Origin: Paraburkholderia kururiensis
GTDB taxonomy: Bacteria; Pseudomonadota; Gammaproteobacteria; Burkholderiales; Burkholderiaceae
NCBI RefSeq assembly: GCF_034424375.1
Contig: NZ_CP139965.1
Coordinates: 2,914,001-2,978,000, forward strand
Direction: 5' to 3'
Length of the DNA stretch: 64,000 nucleotides
The notes below the pieces were generated by a model. It was not told the origin of the DNA. It worked only from the letters and a program-made list of their open reading frames with translations, and ran no database searches. Position 1 is the first letter of the stretch; the number at the start of each line of letters is the position of its first letter. Positions 50,501 to 59,649 of this stretch are shown in pieces. The translations under genes were made by a program, and so were the position numbers.

Positions 50501-53395
50501 TTAAGGGTTTTCGCGGGCCGTTTTAGTGGGCTGTCCTGGCGGCAAACGCAGCGCGCCCATGGCCGCGCGAATTTCGGGCGCAGCCATGACGTCCCGCGCG
50601 AGGTCGACCGTCATGGACGTAAAGGTGTGCCGCGCGGCGCTGCCGCCATAAGGCGCGCCCAATATTTCGTCGTCGATGCGGCCGAGCGCCTCGTCGTACC
50701 AGCGGGCGCCGCTCCGTTCGCAATGGCGGCGTGCCTCGCCGATCACCGCAAGCGCTTCGCCATCGCGTGCTTCATGCAGGAGCGCGCGGGCGAGCTGCCC
50801 CGAGAGCATGGGCAGCGGCGCGAGAAAGTTCGTGGCCCGCAACGCGGCGATCGCGACCGCGAGTCGCGCCGTGGCTTCGGGCCCGGGCTGCGTGAGCGTG
50901 GCGAGCCAGGCGTCGTAGCAGGCGCAGCAGGTGCTCCAGATCGTGAGACCGAAACGCGTGGACAGTCGCTGCAATACGTCGATGCCTTGCCTCGCTGCAG
51001 CGTTGTCGGCGTTGAGGAGCGCAAGCGGCACCGCTGCTTCCACAAGCACATAGCACGTCACGATCTCGTAGTCCGCCCGTAGCGCGGCGTGAAAGCTCCG
51101 GGCAGCCAGTTCGCAGGCCTCGTGCTGTTCGCCTTGTGCCCATCGCACGCGAGCGAGCGTGGCCCGCGCAGCGGTGCTGTGGTCAACGCGAGAGCCCGTC
51201 GTGTGCCAGCGTGCGAGAGGCGCGTCGTATTGCTCGATCATCTGCTCCAGCAACGTGCGGGCGCGCGGCTGATTGCCCGCATAGTGTTCCGCGATGCCTT
51301 CCACGCGTGCCGCCAGCACGCCGTGAATCGCCTCGCCGGTTTCGCGGGCCTGCTCGCCGAAACGACGCGCGAGAACGAGCGCTTCGCGCGCGCGTCCGCC
51401 GTATTGATGCCAGTTCCACACGCCCCAACGCGCGCGCAACGCGTGCCCCGTGTCGCCCGTTTTCAGCGCGTGATCGAGAACACGCGACCATGCCTCGCGT
51501 GTTTCTTCCAGCGGACCATCCGTATAGACGGCTGCTGCCGCGAGACCGCCCACCAGCCGGATATGCGTTTCGGTATCGACGGGCAGCGTGGCCCCTTCCG
51601 TTCGTGCGAGGCAACGCAAGGCCGCGCGAGCGCGATCGCAGCACTCCTCCACCAGCGAAAGCTCATACAGCCAGGGCACCGTGATGGCCGCGAGTTCGAT
51701 TCCGACCACGGCGTCTCCCGCGCCTTCGAGCGTCCAGTCGAGTGCCGCGCGCACGTTGCCGAGCTCGCGCATGAAGTGCACGAGCCATTCCTCGATGGGC
51801 TGCTGCTTCCATTGCGTCTGCAATTCGCGTAGCAGCGTCACGACGAGCGACGCATGCGCGTCCGCCGCTCGCGCGCGTTCGCCCTCGTCGTCGAGCTGCT
51901 GCTGCGCGTAGGCCCGCGTGGTCTCGAGTAACCGATAGCGATAGCCCGCGCCCTCGGGTTCCGTGGCGAGCAACGAGCGCGCGGCGAGCCCGCCGAGCGC
52001 ATCGAGCGTGGCGATGGCGGTGAGGCCCGCGTATTCGCCCACGGCGCGGGCGGCGTCGAAGGAGAAGCTGCCCACCAGCGTACCGAGCCAACGCAACAGC
52101 TTCTGTTCGTCCCGGCCGAGCAGACGGTAGCTCCAGTCGAGCGTGGCCTGCAGCGTCTGATGGCGCGGCAGCGCCGTGCGGCGACCGCCGGTGAGAATGC
52201 TGAAGCGGTCGTCGAGATTCGCCGCGAGCTGACCGAGCCCCAGCACCGCCGCGCGCGACGCCGCCAGTTCGAGCGCGAGCGGAATGCCGTCGAGCCGGCG
52301 GCACACGTCCGCGGTGAGCCGAACGACGGTTTCGTCGAGCAGGAAGTGTGCGCCGTCGGCCTGAGCTCGCATGAGGAAGAGCTGCACCGCGGGGGTGTCG
52401 AGCACTTCGCCGGTGCCGCCAGCCGCCGACGGCAACGCAAGCGGCGGCACATGGTGGACCGTTTCGTCCGGCACGCGCAGCGCTTCGCGGCTCGTGGCGA
52501 GCACGCGGACGCCGCTGCCGGCCGCTACCAGCGCCTCGGCGATGGCCGCGGCGATGTCGAGTATCTGCTCGCAGTTGTCGAGCACGACCAGCGCCTCGCG
52601 ATTGCGCCATTCGCCCGCCAGTTGCGCCAACGCGGCGGGCCCTGCCGACAGCCGGCTGCCCATGGCGACCGCGAGCGCGTCGAGCGCGGAGCGCCAGCCG
52701 TGCGCGGCCGAAAGCGGCACGAACACCGCACCGTCCGCGAATTCGTGCTGCAGGTAATGCGCGAGTTCGACGGCAAGACGCGTCTTGCCGATGCCGCCCG
52801 TCCCCACGAGCGTCACGATGCGACGCGTGCGCAAGGCGTCCGCGATGCCGGCCAGCGCTTCATGCCGGCCGATCAGTTCCGGCATGCGTGCAGGCAGCGG
52901 CTGACGCGGTCTCGGCCTGGCATCGGAGGAAGTCGGCTCTTGAGCGCTCTCGGGAAACGACGGCTGCGCATGCTGTTCGTGCGCGGGTTGCAGCGCGTCG
53001 GCGGGGCGCTGTACGGCCGCACGCTGTACGGCGGCATTCGACGCGCCTTGCTTAGGCCTGCCTTGCTTCGACACGCCCGGCCCCGGAAGGCCCGGCAGCA
53101 CGCCGTCCATGATCAGCCGATAGCCTCGCCCAGGCACAGTGCGGATGCGATCGCGTTCGCGGCCGAATACGCGCCGCAGCGCGCAGATGTGCACTTCCAG
53201 GTTGTTCTTTTCGACGACCGTGGTGGGCCAGACGCGGCGAATGATCTCGTCTTTCGCGACGACTTCGCCCTGCGCCGCAATGAGCAGCACGAGGATGTCG
53301 AAGGCCCGGCTGCCCGCGCGAACCTTGCGTCCGTCGACGCGCACTTCGCGGCGGTCGAGCAAGATTTCGAGTTGCCCGATCTTGATCGTCTTCAT
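50501..53395 (-). CDS. Winged-helix transcriptional regulator with NB-ARC-type ATPase and helical repeats
   Basis: A 964-residue signal-transduction ATPase. The N-terminal OmpR/ToxR-type winged helix spans about 1-100 (EVVAKDEIIRRVWPTTVVEK, IRTVPGRGYRLI), followed by a Gln/Pro/Ala-rich linker (105-165). The ATPase begins PELIGRHEALAGIADAL, with Walker A GTGGIGKT (198-205) and Walker B ALVVLDNCEQ (268-277). The last 400 residues are helical, TPR-like. This is the family of predicted ATPases with an N-terminal DNA-binding domain, common in Burkholderia; most have no known target. ATG at 53395 has no Shine-Dalgarno. It stands alone. Confidence 0.9.
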   Translation of the reverse strand: MKTIKIGQLEILLDRREVRVDGRKVRAGSRAFDILVLLIAAQGEVVAKDEIIRRVWPTTVVEKNNLEVHICALRRVFGRERDRIRTVPGRGYRLIMDGVLPGLPGPGVSKQGRPKQGASNAAVQRAAVQRPADALQPAHEQHAQPSFPESAQEPTSSDARPRPRQPLPARMPELIGRHEALAGIADALRTRRIVTLVGTGGIGKTRLAVELAHYLQHEFADGAVFVPLSAAHGWRSALDALAVAMGSRLSAGPAALAQLAGEWRNREALVVLDNCEQILDIAAAIAEALVAAGSGVRVLATSREALRVPDETVHHVPPLALPSAAGGTGEVLDTPAVQLFLMRAQADGAHFLLDETVVRLTADVCRRLDGIPLALELAASRAAVLGLGQLAANLDDRFSILTGGRRTALPRHQTLQATLDWSYRLLGRDEQKLLRWLGTLVGSFSFDAARAVGEYAGLTAIATLDALGGLAARSLLATEPEGAGYRYRLLETTRAYAQQQLDDEGERARAADAHASLVVTLLRELQTQWKQQPIEEWLVHFMRELGNVRAALDWTLEGAGDAVVGIELAAITVPWLYELSLVEECCDRARAALRCLARTEGATLPVDTETHIRLVGGLAAAAVYTDGPLEETREAWSRVLDHALKTGDTGHALRARWGVWNWHQYGGRAREALVLARRFGEQARETGEAIHGVLAARVEGIAEHYAGNQPRARTLLEQMIEQYDAPLARWHTTGSRVDHSTAARATLARVRWAQGEQHEACELAARSFHAALRADYEIVTCYVLVEAAVPLALLNADNAAARQGIDVLQRLSTRFGLTIWSTCCACYDAWLATLTQPGPEATARLAVAIAALRATNFLAPLPMLSGQLARALLHEARDGEALAVIGEARRHCERSGARWYDEALGRIDDEILGAPYGGSAARHTFTSMTVDLARDVMAAPEIRAAMGALRLPPGQPTKTARENP

Positions 53396-53811
53396 GAGAA
53401 GGAGGGGTGTTGAAAACCATGACGCTGGCGATCAACGGCTACCCATGCTCACACGCTTCGATACCGCGTCGATTGGCAACGGCGGCGAGGAGACGGCGGC
53501 GCTTGCCGCCGCCTTCACGACGTTGCCCGACGAACGGCGGGACATCGGAGTGTACAACGACAAAAGGGCAACACAAGGTACGCGGCACATGCAGGGCCGC
53601 GTTCGGGCGGCATGGGCGCCACGTGGGCACCGTCGGCGCCGTTGGAGCGGCAGTGCGCTCGCGACGAAAGAAATGACAGGAGGGGATGGCAAGTACCGGC
53701 CGACATGCTTCCTCGATGTGCGAGGCTGCGCCGGAAGAGGAACGACGCGAGGGCAACGCACAAGGCGTTGCCCCTCGATCACGCAGCGTTATTCGCGCGC
53801 CGCTGCGCGAG
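53396..53811. other. Region between winged-helix ATPase gene and candidate small gene
   Basis: 416 bases with several overlapping open frames on both strands that are Arg/Pro-rich and look like GC-driven artefacts. A good AAGGAGG at 53399-53405 precedes a short plus-strand frame, but the encoded residues look non-coding. I support no gene here. Confidence 0.5.
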
Positions 53812-54054
53812 ATGATGCCGCCCAGCACGTTGCTCGCCACCGCGCAGCGCTTTCACTACGACTACGTCGCGTTCCTCCTTATCGCACGCTGCAACGTCAA
53901 GGCGGAGAGGATCCTGGCATGGCGAGCGGACCAGGAACACTCCGCGATAACGGCGTACAGAGAGATGGCCTCCGCGTTCTCTTTACAGCAGCAGCGCGCG
54001 GGCGAGGACCGTATCGCGTCGATCAGGGCAACGCTTCTTCAGAGCGGTCGTTGA
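53812..54054 (+). CDS. Candidate small protein, 80 aa
   Basis: A plus-strand frame starting ATGATG gives a plausible helical protein (MMPPSTLLATAQRFHYDYVA, then RAAWRADQ-like and SAFSLQQQRAGEDRIASIRA residues) with GC-rich third positions over most of its length. It overlaps the end of the convergent SDR gene by 32 bases. The ribosome binding site is weak (GCGAG). The frame is open farther upstream but becomes non-coding in look. Could be real or chance. Confidence 0.4.
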   Translation: MMPPSTLLATAQRFHYDYVAFLLIARCNVKAERILAWRADQEHSAITAYREMASAFSLQQQRAGEDRIASIRATLLQSGR

Positions 54055-54799
54055 AGGTCTGAAACTGCGCCCGGTATTTCTCCTCGCCCTGTTGCGCGGC
54101 GAAGCGAAGCGGATGCACGCGCTTGACGAGCACTTCGCGCACGTCGGGCTGCGTTTCGAGAATCGCCATGACTTCGTCGATGAATTCGGCGAGCGGCATG
54201 GCGTTCGGGTCCGTTGCCTGATGTGCGCCCAGCAGTTCGGTTTGCACATAGGGCGGCACGATCTCGACCACATCCACCGACGTATTGCGCAACTGATAAC
54301 GTAGCGCATCGCTGAACGCATGAATGGCCGCTTTCGTCGCGCAATAGGTGGCCGTGGGCGCAAGCGTGAGAAACGCCAGCCCCGACGACACGAACATCAC
54401 CGTGGAGCGCGCCTGCTTCTTCAGATGCGGCAGCAAGGCCGCCGTCAGACGGATGGGCGCGAGCAGATTGGTCGTGATGGTGGACTCGGCCACCGCGAGA
54501 TCGACGGGCTCCTTGCGCCAGTCCTCCAGCGCCATGATGCCCGCGTTGTTGAGCACCGCATTGAGCGTGGGATGGTCGTGCACGAGCTTCGCGGCGAAAC
54601 GCTCGATGGCGCCCGCATCCGTTACGTCGAGCACCGCTGTTTCCATGCCGGGATTCGCTTCGGCCACGGCTCGCAATGCGGCCTCGCGCCGGCCCGCGAT
54701 GATGACCTTGTTGCCGAGACGGTGGAACGCTTCGGCCAGCGCGCGGCCAATGCCCGAGCCGCCGCCCGTGATCAGAATCGTATTTCCGGTGACGTTCAT
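54023..54799 (-). CDS. SDR oxidoreductase, DltE/YdfG-like
   Basis: A 258-residue short-chain dehydrogenase. It has TGGGSGIGRALAEAF for cofactor binding, NNAGIMALEDW, Ser in MFVSSGLAFL and Tyr-x3-Lys in YCATKAAIHAF. The C-terminal part (EVLVKRVHPLRFAAQQGEE) is typical of the DltE-like branch. AGGAGGA seven bases before the ATG at 54799. It is divergent from an HxlR-type regulator with a 68-base gap, a very common pairing in which the regulator controls the oxidoreductase, usually in response to quinones or reactive electrophiles. Confidence 0.92.
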   Translation of the reverse strand: MNVTGNTILITGGGSGIGRALAEAFHRLGNKVIIAGRREAALRAVAEANPGMETAVLDVTDAGAIERFAAKLVHDHPTLNAVLNNAGIMALEDWRKEPVDLAVAESTITTNLLAPIRLTAALLPHLKKQARSTVMFVSSGLAFLTLAPTATYCATKAAIHAFSDALRYQLRNTSVDVVEIVPPYVQTELLGAHQATDPNAMPLAEFIDEVMAILETQPDVREVLVKRVHPLRFAAQQGEEKYRAQFQTFNDRSEEALP

Positions 54800-54867
54800 C
54801 GTGTCCTCCTGGGGTTGACGTAGCGGAGCATAATTCCGTCAGTCTCTTTCCGGAAGTAGGCACTTTT

Positions 54868-55359
54868 ATGGCCGATACGAACACGACGGTAAGTAATGAC
54901 GTGGCCGCTGCGGCGACCGCTGCAACGCCCACGCAGGCACCCGCTGCATCCGGCAGGCGAGTCGTATTTCAATCGCCGCACGGCGCGTCGTCGACTCCCG
55001 AAATCGACGACATGGTCATGCAGGCCATTGCGCGCATTGCCGACAAGTGGACCATGTGCGTGCTGGAAGTACTCGCACAGAACGGCGTGCTGCGTTTTAC
55101 GCGCATCGGCGAACTGGTGGGCGGCATCAGCCAGCGCATGCTGACGAAGACGTTGCGGCAACTGGAGGACGACGGCTTCGTGACGCGCACCGTTTATCCC
55201 GAAGTGCCGCCGCGCGTGGAGTATCAATTGACCGAACTCGGCTCGAGCCTGTGCGCCGCGTTTTGCAGCGTGTGGTTGTGGGCCGAAGCGCATTGCAGCG
55301 AGCTGCGTTCCATCAAGGCGTCGCGCCGTCCGACGCGGGCAGCGAAGGACGGCGCGTAG
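54868..55359 (+). CDS. HxlR-family winged-helix transcriptional regulator
   Basis: A 163-residue regulator. After a poorly ordered Ala/Thr-rich N-terminal extension of about 45 residues, the HxlR winged helix follows: ADKWTMCVLEVLAQNGVLRF, GGISQRMLTKTLRQLEDDGF and the wing VPPRVEYQLTELGSSL. Cys64 (near WTMCVL) lies at the position where some HxlR members sense electrophiles. It is divergent from the DltE-like SDR and probably autoregulates and controls that gene. Confidence 0.92.
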   Translation: MADTNTTVSNDVAAAATAATPTQAPAASGRRVVFQSPHGASSTPEIDDMVMQAIARIADKWTMCVLEVLAQNGVLRFTRIGELVGGISQRMLTKTLRQLEDDGFVTRTVYPEVPPRVEYQLTELGSSLCAAFCSVWLWAEAHCSELRSIKASRRPTRAAKDGA

Positions 55360-55391
55360 GCGCTGATGAAGAGCCCGCGTTCGTGGTCACG

Positions 55392-56147
55392 TCAGACCTG
55401 TTGCTGGCCGCCGTCCACGAACAGTTCGGCGCCATTCACGAAGCTCGAATCGTCCGAGGCGAGGAACAGCGCGGCGCTCGCGATTTCATCCGGCTCGCCG
55501 AGTCGCCCCATCGGAATCAGCGTAGCGAGATAGTCGAGCAGCCCTTGCTGCTGCGCGGCGTCCGGACCGGCGAGGTCGGCGAGGCCCGGCGTGCGCGTGG
55601 CGCCCGGGCTGATGGTATTGACGCGGATACCGCGGTCCTTGAGATCGAGAATCCAGCTGCGTGCGAAGGCACGCACGGCTGCTTTCGAAGCGGAATAGAC
55701 GCTGAACGCGGCGGTTCCTGCACTGCCCGCCGTCGAACCCGTCAGGATCACTGACGATCCTTTGCCGAGCAACGGCAAAGCCTTTTGCACCGTAAACAAC
55801 GTGCCCTTGACGTTGCGATCGAACGTGTCGTCGAAGTGCTCTTCGGTGATGCTGCCGAGCGGCAGCATCGAGCCGCCACCTGCGTTTGCGAACAGCACGT
55901 CGAGACGGCCCTTCTCTTCGCGAATCTGCGCGTAGAGGCGGTCGAGTTCGGCCAGCTTCGTCGAATCCACGCGCACGCCCGTCGCGCCCGCGCCGATCGA
56001 TTTCACTGCCGCCTCCAGCTCCGCCTCGCGGCGGCCCGTGATATAGACGTGTGCACCTTCCGCGGCGAAGCGGCGGGCCGTGGCCAGCCCGATGCCGCTG
56101 GTTGCGCCGGTAACGAGTGCGATCTTGCCTTCCAGTTTGCGTGCCAT
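55392..56147 (-). CDS. SDR-family oxidoreductase
   Basis: A 251-residue classical SDR. It has [19 protein letters not shown], the Asp/Arg cofactor loop [23 protein letters not shown], Ser in [12 protein letters not shown], Tyr-x3-Lys in [12 protein letters not shown], and the C-terminal [13 protein letters not shown]. An ATG eight codons earlier is in frame, but AAGGAGAA six bases before 56147 decides the start. It is divergent from a LysR-type regulator across 135 bases that contain an inverted repeat. Substrate unknown. Confidence 0.92.
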   Translation of the reverse strand: MARKLEGKIALVTGATSGIGLATARRFAAEGAHVYITGRREAELEAAVKSIGAGATGVRVDSTKLAELDRLYAQIREEKGRLDVLFANAGGGSMLPLGSITEEHFDDTFDRNVKGTLFTVQKALPLLGKGSSVILTGSTAGSAGTAAFSVYSASKAAVRAFARSWILDLKDRGIRVNTISPGATRTPGLADLAGPDAAQQQGLLDYLATLIPMGRLGEPDEIASAALFLASDDSSFVNGAELFVDGGQQQV

Positions 56148-56238
56148 GACGTTTCTCCTTCGTTCGTTCAATGAGTGGATGAGGGACTGCGATTCGGTGT
56201 TCGTGCTGCGATGTGAGGAGAATATCGACGGCCTCTTC

Positions 56239-56263
56239 TTTTCGAAATAGAATTAATCGAAAA
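56239..56263. promoter_or_regulatory. Inverted repeat, candidate LysR regulator site
   Basis: TTTTCGA (56239-56245) and TCGAAAA (56257-56263) form a perfect seven-base inverted repeat with 11 bases between, in an AT-rich patch 20 bases before the LysR-type gene and between it and the divergent SDR. The spacing and position fit a LysR-type recognition site, but I compared it with no known consensus. Confidence 0.55.
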
Positions 56264-56282
56264 CCAACGTTGCAAAAATGAA

Positions 56283-57200
56283 ATGATGAAACTGCCCGAT
56301 TTCGAAGGACTCGCGATGTTCGCCAAGGTGGCGGAAGAAGGTTCGTTTGCCGCGGCGGCCCGCGCGATGGGCGTCTCGATCGCCACCGTTTCGCGCGGCG
56401 TGGCGCGGCTGGAAGACCGTCTGGGCGCGCGGCTCTTCAACCGCACGTCGCGCCAGCTCGCCCTGACGGAGTTCGGGCGCGCCGTCTGCGAGAAGGCGAG
56501 CGACATTTACCGCCAGGCGGAGGAAGCGGAAAGCGCAGCGCGTGAGATGTCGGTGCAGCCGCGCGGGCTCGTTCGCCTTGCCGTGCCGATGTCGTTCGGC
56601 TTGCGCTGGGTCGCGCCGCTGCTGCCGGGCTTCTTTCGCGCGTATCCGGAGGTGGCGATCGACCTGCATCTCTCCGATGCATCCGTCGATCTGGTGGCCG
56701 ACGGTTTCGATGCGGCGCTGCGCATCGCGGCGTTGCCCGATTCGTCGCTGGTGGCGCGCAAGCTGTGCACGGTGAAGCAATTCGTCGTGGCGTCGCCCGC
56801 CTATCTGAAACGCGAGGGCCGGCCCACGCATCCACGCGAACTGGCGGGCCGCGCCTGCCTCTCGTACGCGTACCGCGCGCGCAGCGACGTGTGGCGCTTC
56901 ACGAACGACGCAGGCGACGAGGAACCGGTGACGCCGGCGGGTCCGCTGCGCGTAACCAATGCCGACGCGCTGCTTCCCACTGTGCTCGACGGCCTCGCCA
57001 TTGCCGAGTTGCCGGAGTTCATCGCGGCAGCGTACCTGGCCGACGGCAGCCTCGAAGCCATCCTCACAGACTGGTCGCTGACAACGGGCGGTCTCTATTT
57101 CGTCACGCCGTCGGCGCGTGCGCGGCCCGCGAAGGTGAGGGTCTTATCGGACTATTTCGCAGCGCACCTTTCCGAGCCTTCGTGGCAGTGGCCGAAGTAA
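56283..57200 (+). CDS. LysR-family transcriptional regulator
   Basis: A 305-residue LysR regulator. The winged HTH is in the first 65 residues (FAKVAEEGSFAAAARAMGVS, TVSRGVARLEDRLGARLFNR). The effector domain includes RGLVRLAVPMSFGLRWVAPL and LPDSSLVARKL, as in the DsdC/PerR-near branch that regulates divergent SDR genes. The tandem ATG at 56283 or 56286 leaves the exact start open by one residue. It is divergent from the SDR at 55392-56147. Confidence 0.93.
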   Translation: MMKLPDFEGLAMFAKVAEEGSFAAAARAMGVSIATVSRGVARLEDRLGARLFNRTSRQLALTEFGRAVCEKASDIYRQAEEAESAAREMSVQPRGLVRLAVPMSFGLRWVAPLLPGFFRAYPEVAIDLHLSDASVDLVADGFDAALRIAALPDSSLVARKLCTVKQFVVASPAYLKREGRPTHPRELAGRACLSYAYRARSDVWRFTNDAGDEEPVTPAGPLRVTNADALLPTVLDGLAIAELPEFIAAAYLADGSLEAILTDWSLTTGGLYFVTPSARARPAKVRVLSDYFAAHLSEPSWQWPK

Positions 57201-57743
57201 CGCGACGACGTGGCAGGAGAACGTACCGCTCCTGCTCCTTATTCGACCGCTGCAAGCAACGACCGTCTCCTGGAAGTGTTGGATTCCGGGCTGCCTGCGA
57301 CGAGCTGTCGTCCGTGACGCGTGACGGTGGGCTGCTTGGTGACCCCTATCTGGGTCAGCACGGCTGATGCTGAACTCGAGTCGCTTGAGCATCTTCCACG
57401 CTTTTGATATGGATGACGAAATAACGGGCCAGCTTCCGCGTTATCCGAAATTCCCGTGGAAATGCGGCCTCCATTTCGAGGCCTTCTTTTTTCGATTTAG
57501 TCGATCAGCCCTGGATCTCAGAACTCAGCGAATCGGTTGTGCAGACGACGCCATGGTGAACGAAGTCTGATTACTCATGCGAAGGCAATTGCAGGACAAA
57601 TACTACTAATCGTATGGAGTTTTGAGGAAATATTCTTGCGCGCTGCCCTCACGTTTTCAAAGGAAACGTCGTAAACACTGACAGAGTAGAAGAGGCGCGA
57701 GCCACCGGACTCGCGCTCATTTCCCACAAGGAGTGTGTCGGTG
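57201..57743. other. Intergenic region before the chemoreceptor, with terminator
   Basis: 543 bases. It includes a short inverted repeat (TGACCC/GGGTCA, about 57338-57356), an intrinsic terminator at 57466-57492 and AT-rich sequence before the chemoreceptor. No sigma-28-type promoter is clear. Short open frames are unconvincing. A small RNA ahead of the terminator is possible and is discussed as a finding. Confidence 0.5.
57466..57492 (+). terminator. Intrinsic terminator with no gene close upstream
   Basis: GGCCTC (57466-57471) pairs with GAGGCC (57478-57483) around a six-base loop and is followed by TTCTTTTTT (57484-57492). It is 266 bases after the LysR gene stop, a long way for that gene, so it may end another transcript. 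Confidence 0.8.
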
Positions 57744-59288
57744 ATGAAGCTGTCTTTTTCGCAGAAGTTATGGATGCCGCTTTTGGCCAGCCTTGTCTGT
57801 CTCGCCACGCTGGCCGTGACGGATGCATGGCGAACACGCGCGATTCGTCTGGACGAGAGAAAGACCGATCTCGTGCATGCGACCCAGGCCGCGCTGAGCG
57901 TCGTCAAAACCTTCGCCGCGCAGGCGGCCGCAGGCAAGATCACCGAAGACGAAGCGAAGAAACGGGCACTCGACGTCATACGCGATATCCGCTACGGCGA
58001 TTCGGGCTACTTCACGATTCTCGACTCGCAGCCTGTCGTGCTGATGCATCCGTTCAGGCCTGAATTGCAGGGCCGCAATATGGGCTCGTTCACAGACCCG
58101 AACGGCGTGCCGCTCTATCGTGACGTGATCGAGCAGATCAAACGCGACGGACACGGCTTCACGTCCTACTCGTTTTCCAAACCCAACGTGACAGGGGTCT
58201 ATCCGAAGCTCTCCTATAACGACAGCTATCGTCCGTGGGATTGGGTGTTCATGACGGGCGTCTATATCGACGACATCGATGCAGCCTTCCGCTCCGCGCT
58301 CTATCAAAGCATCGGTCTGCTGGCGCTCGCGGCGGCGTTTCTGAGCGTGATCGTCGTGGTCATCAATCGCGGCATTCTGCGCACGCTGGGCGGCGAACCC
58401 GCGTATGCCGCCGAGATCGCCGGGCACATCGCCAACAACGACCTCGCGCTCGAGGTGCGGACCGCACCGGGCGACACCAGCAGCCTGCTCTATTCGATGA
58501 AGCGCATGCAGGACCAGTTGGCCGGCACGATCCGCTCGATCAAGGTTTCGACGGATTCGATCGCGACCGCCACGAGCGAGATTGCAGCCGGCAATCAGGA
58601 CCTTTCGCAGCGCACCGAGGAACAGGCGGCAGCACTGCAGGAGACGGCCGCGAGCATGGAACAGCTGACGGCGACCGTCAACCAGAACGCTGAGAACGCA
58701 CGCCAGGCGAGCCAGGTGACGGCCCAGGCGATGGACGTCGCCGAGCGCGGCAGCCATATCGTGAGCCAGGTGATCGACACGATGAACGGCATCCACGCGA
58801 GTTCGGACCGGATTGCGGACATCGTGGGCATGATCGAGGGCATCGCCTTTCAGACCAACATACTGGCGTTGAATGCCGCGGTGGAAGCTGCGCGCGCCGG
58901 TGAACAGGGGCGCGGCTTTGCGGTGGTGGCGGCCGAGGTGCGTTCGCTCGCGCAGCGTTCTTCGTCGGCTTCGAAAGAGATCAAGGAGTTGATTCAGGAG
59001 TCGGTGGACCGTGTGCGAGACGGTACGCAGTTCGTCGACTCCGCGGGCGCGACGATGAAAGAGATGACACAGTCCGTACGCCGCGTGACGGACATCATGG
59101 GCGAGATCGCTGCGGCATCGGTGGAACAAAGCAAGGGGATCGGTCAGGTTAACCAGGCGATCTCGCAGATGGACTCGGTCACCCAGCAAAACGCCGCGCT
59201 CGTCGAACAGGCGGCAGCGGCCGCATCGTCCCTCGAATCGCAAGCAGGCGAGTTGCAAACGGCCGTTGCGATCTTCCGCGTGCAATAA
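57744..59288 (+). CDS. Methyl-accepting chemotaxis protein with Cache sensor domain
   Basis: A 514-residue chemoreceptor. Transmembrane segment 1 ([17 protein letters not shown]) leads to a periplasmic single-Cache domain (about 35-185: [40 protein letters not shown]), then transmembrane 2 ([18 protein letters not shown]), a HAMP-like linker and the cytosolic signalling tip [20 protein letters not shown]. Cache domains of this type often bind small organic acids. No C-terminal CheR-binding pentapeptide. AAGGAG 10 bases before the ATG at 57744; a GTG one codon upstream is equally spaced. Confidence 0.95.
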   Translation: MKLSFSQKLWMPLLASLVCLATLAVTDAWRTRAIRLDERKTDLVHATQAALSVVKTFAAQAAAGKITEDEAKKRALDVIRDIRYGDSGYFTILDSQPVVLMHPFRPELQGRNMGSFTDPNGVPLYRDVIEQIKRDGHGFTSYSFSKPNVTGVYPKLSYNDSYRPWDWVFMTGVYIDDIDAAFRSALYQSIGLLALAAAFLSVIVVVINRGILRTLGGEPAYAAEIAGHIANNDLALEVRTAPGDTSSLLYSMKRMQDQLAGTIRSIKVSTDSIATATSEIAAGNQDLSQRTEEQAAALQETAASMEQLTATVNQNAENARQASQVTAQAMDVAERGSHIVSQVIDTMNGIHASSDRIADIVGMIEGIAFQTNILALNAAVEAARAGEQGRGFAVVAAEVRSLAQRSSSASKEIKELIQESVDRVRDGTQFVDSAGATMKEMTQSVRRVTDIMGEIAAASVEQSKGIGQVNQAISQMDSVTQQNAALVEQAAAAASSLESQAGELQTAVAIFRVQ

Positions 59289-59649
59289 CGCACGCCGTTC
59301 ACGTTCAGGCGGCCGCCGTAACGGCGAGCCGCTTCGACAAGCTTGCTTCCGACCGCGCCGGTTAATCCCGACTGCTCCCTCCTCACGCTGTTGGCATCCA
59401 TATTCGCCCGTGTTATCTGCACATCGCTTGCAAGCTGCGAGAGCGTGAACGCGCGTCGCCCGACGTTGGGCGATTGCGGCAACGCTGATGCGACGATCAC
59501 GGAAGCGGCGGCGATGAAGGTGACGATGGCGGCCGACCCTGCTGCCAGTGGCCTCAGGGCGGTCGCAAAGTGCAGCAGCTCCGAAGCAGATTCCTGCTGA
59601 GCCGCTACGAGGTATGAGTGGTGAAGTTGAAGTGGCGTGGAAGGCGCGT
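59289..59649. other. Region between chemoreceptor and dioxygenase operon
   Basis: 361 bases between convergent genes. A minus-strand frame across about 59320-59640 reads like protein (ALRPLAAGSAAIVTFIAAAS then VIVASALPQSPNVGRRAF), with a hydrophobic segment and fairly GC-rich third positions, but has no start codon or ribosome binding site that I can support. It could be a decayed or N-terminally lost gene. Confidence 0.4.

Noticed and set aside
57367..57570. 67-codon plus-strand frame across the terminator
   Set aside because: It runs straight through an intrinsic terminator, has no Shine-Dalgarno and an odd Phe/Arg-rich composition.
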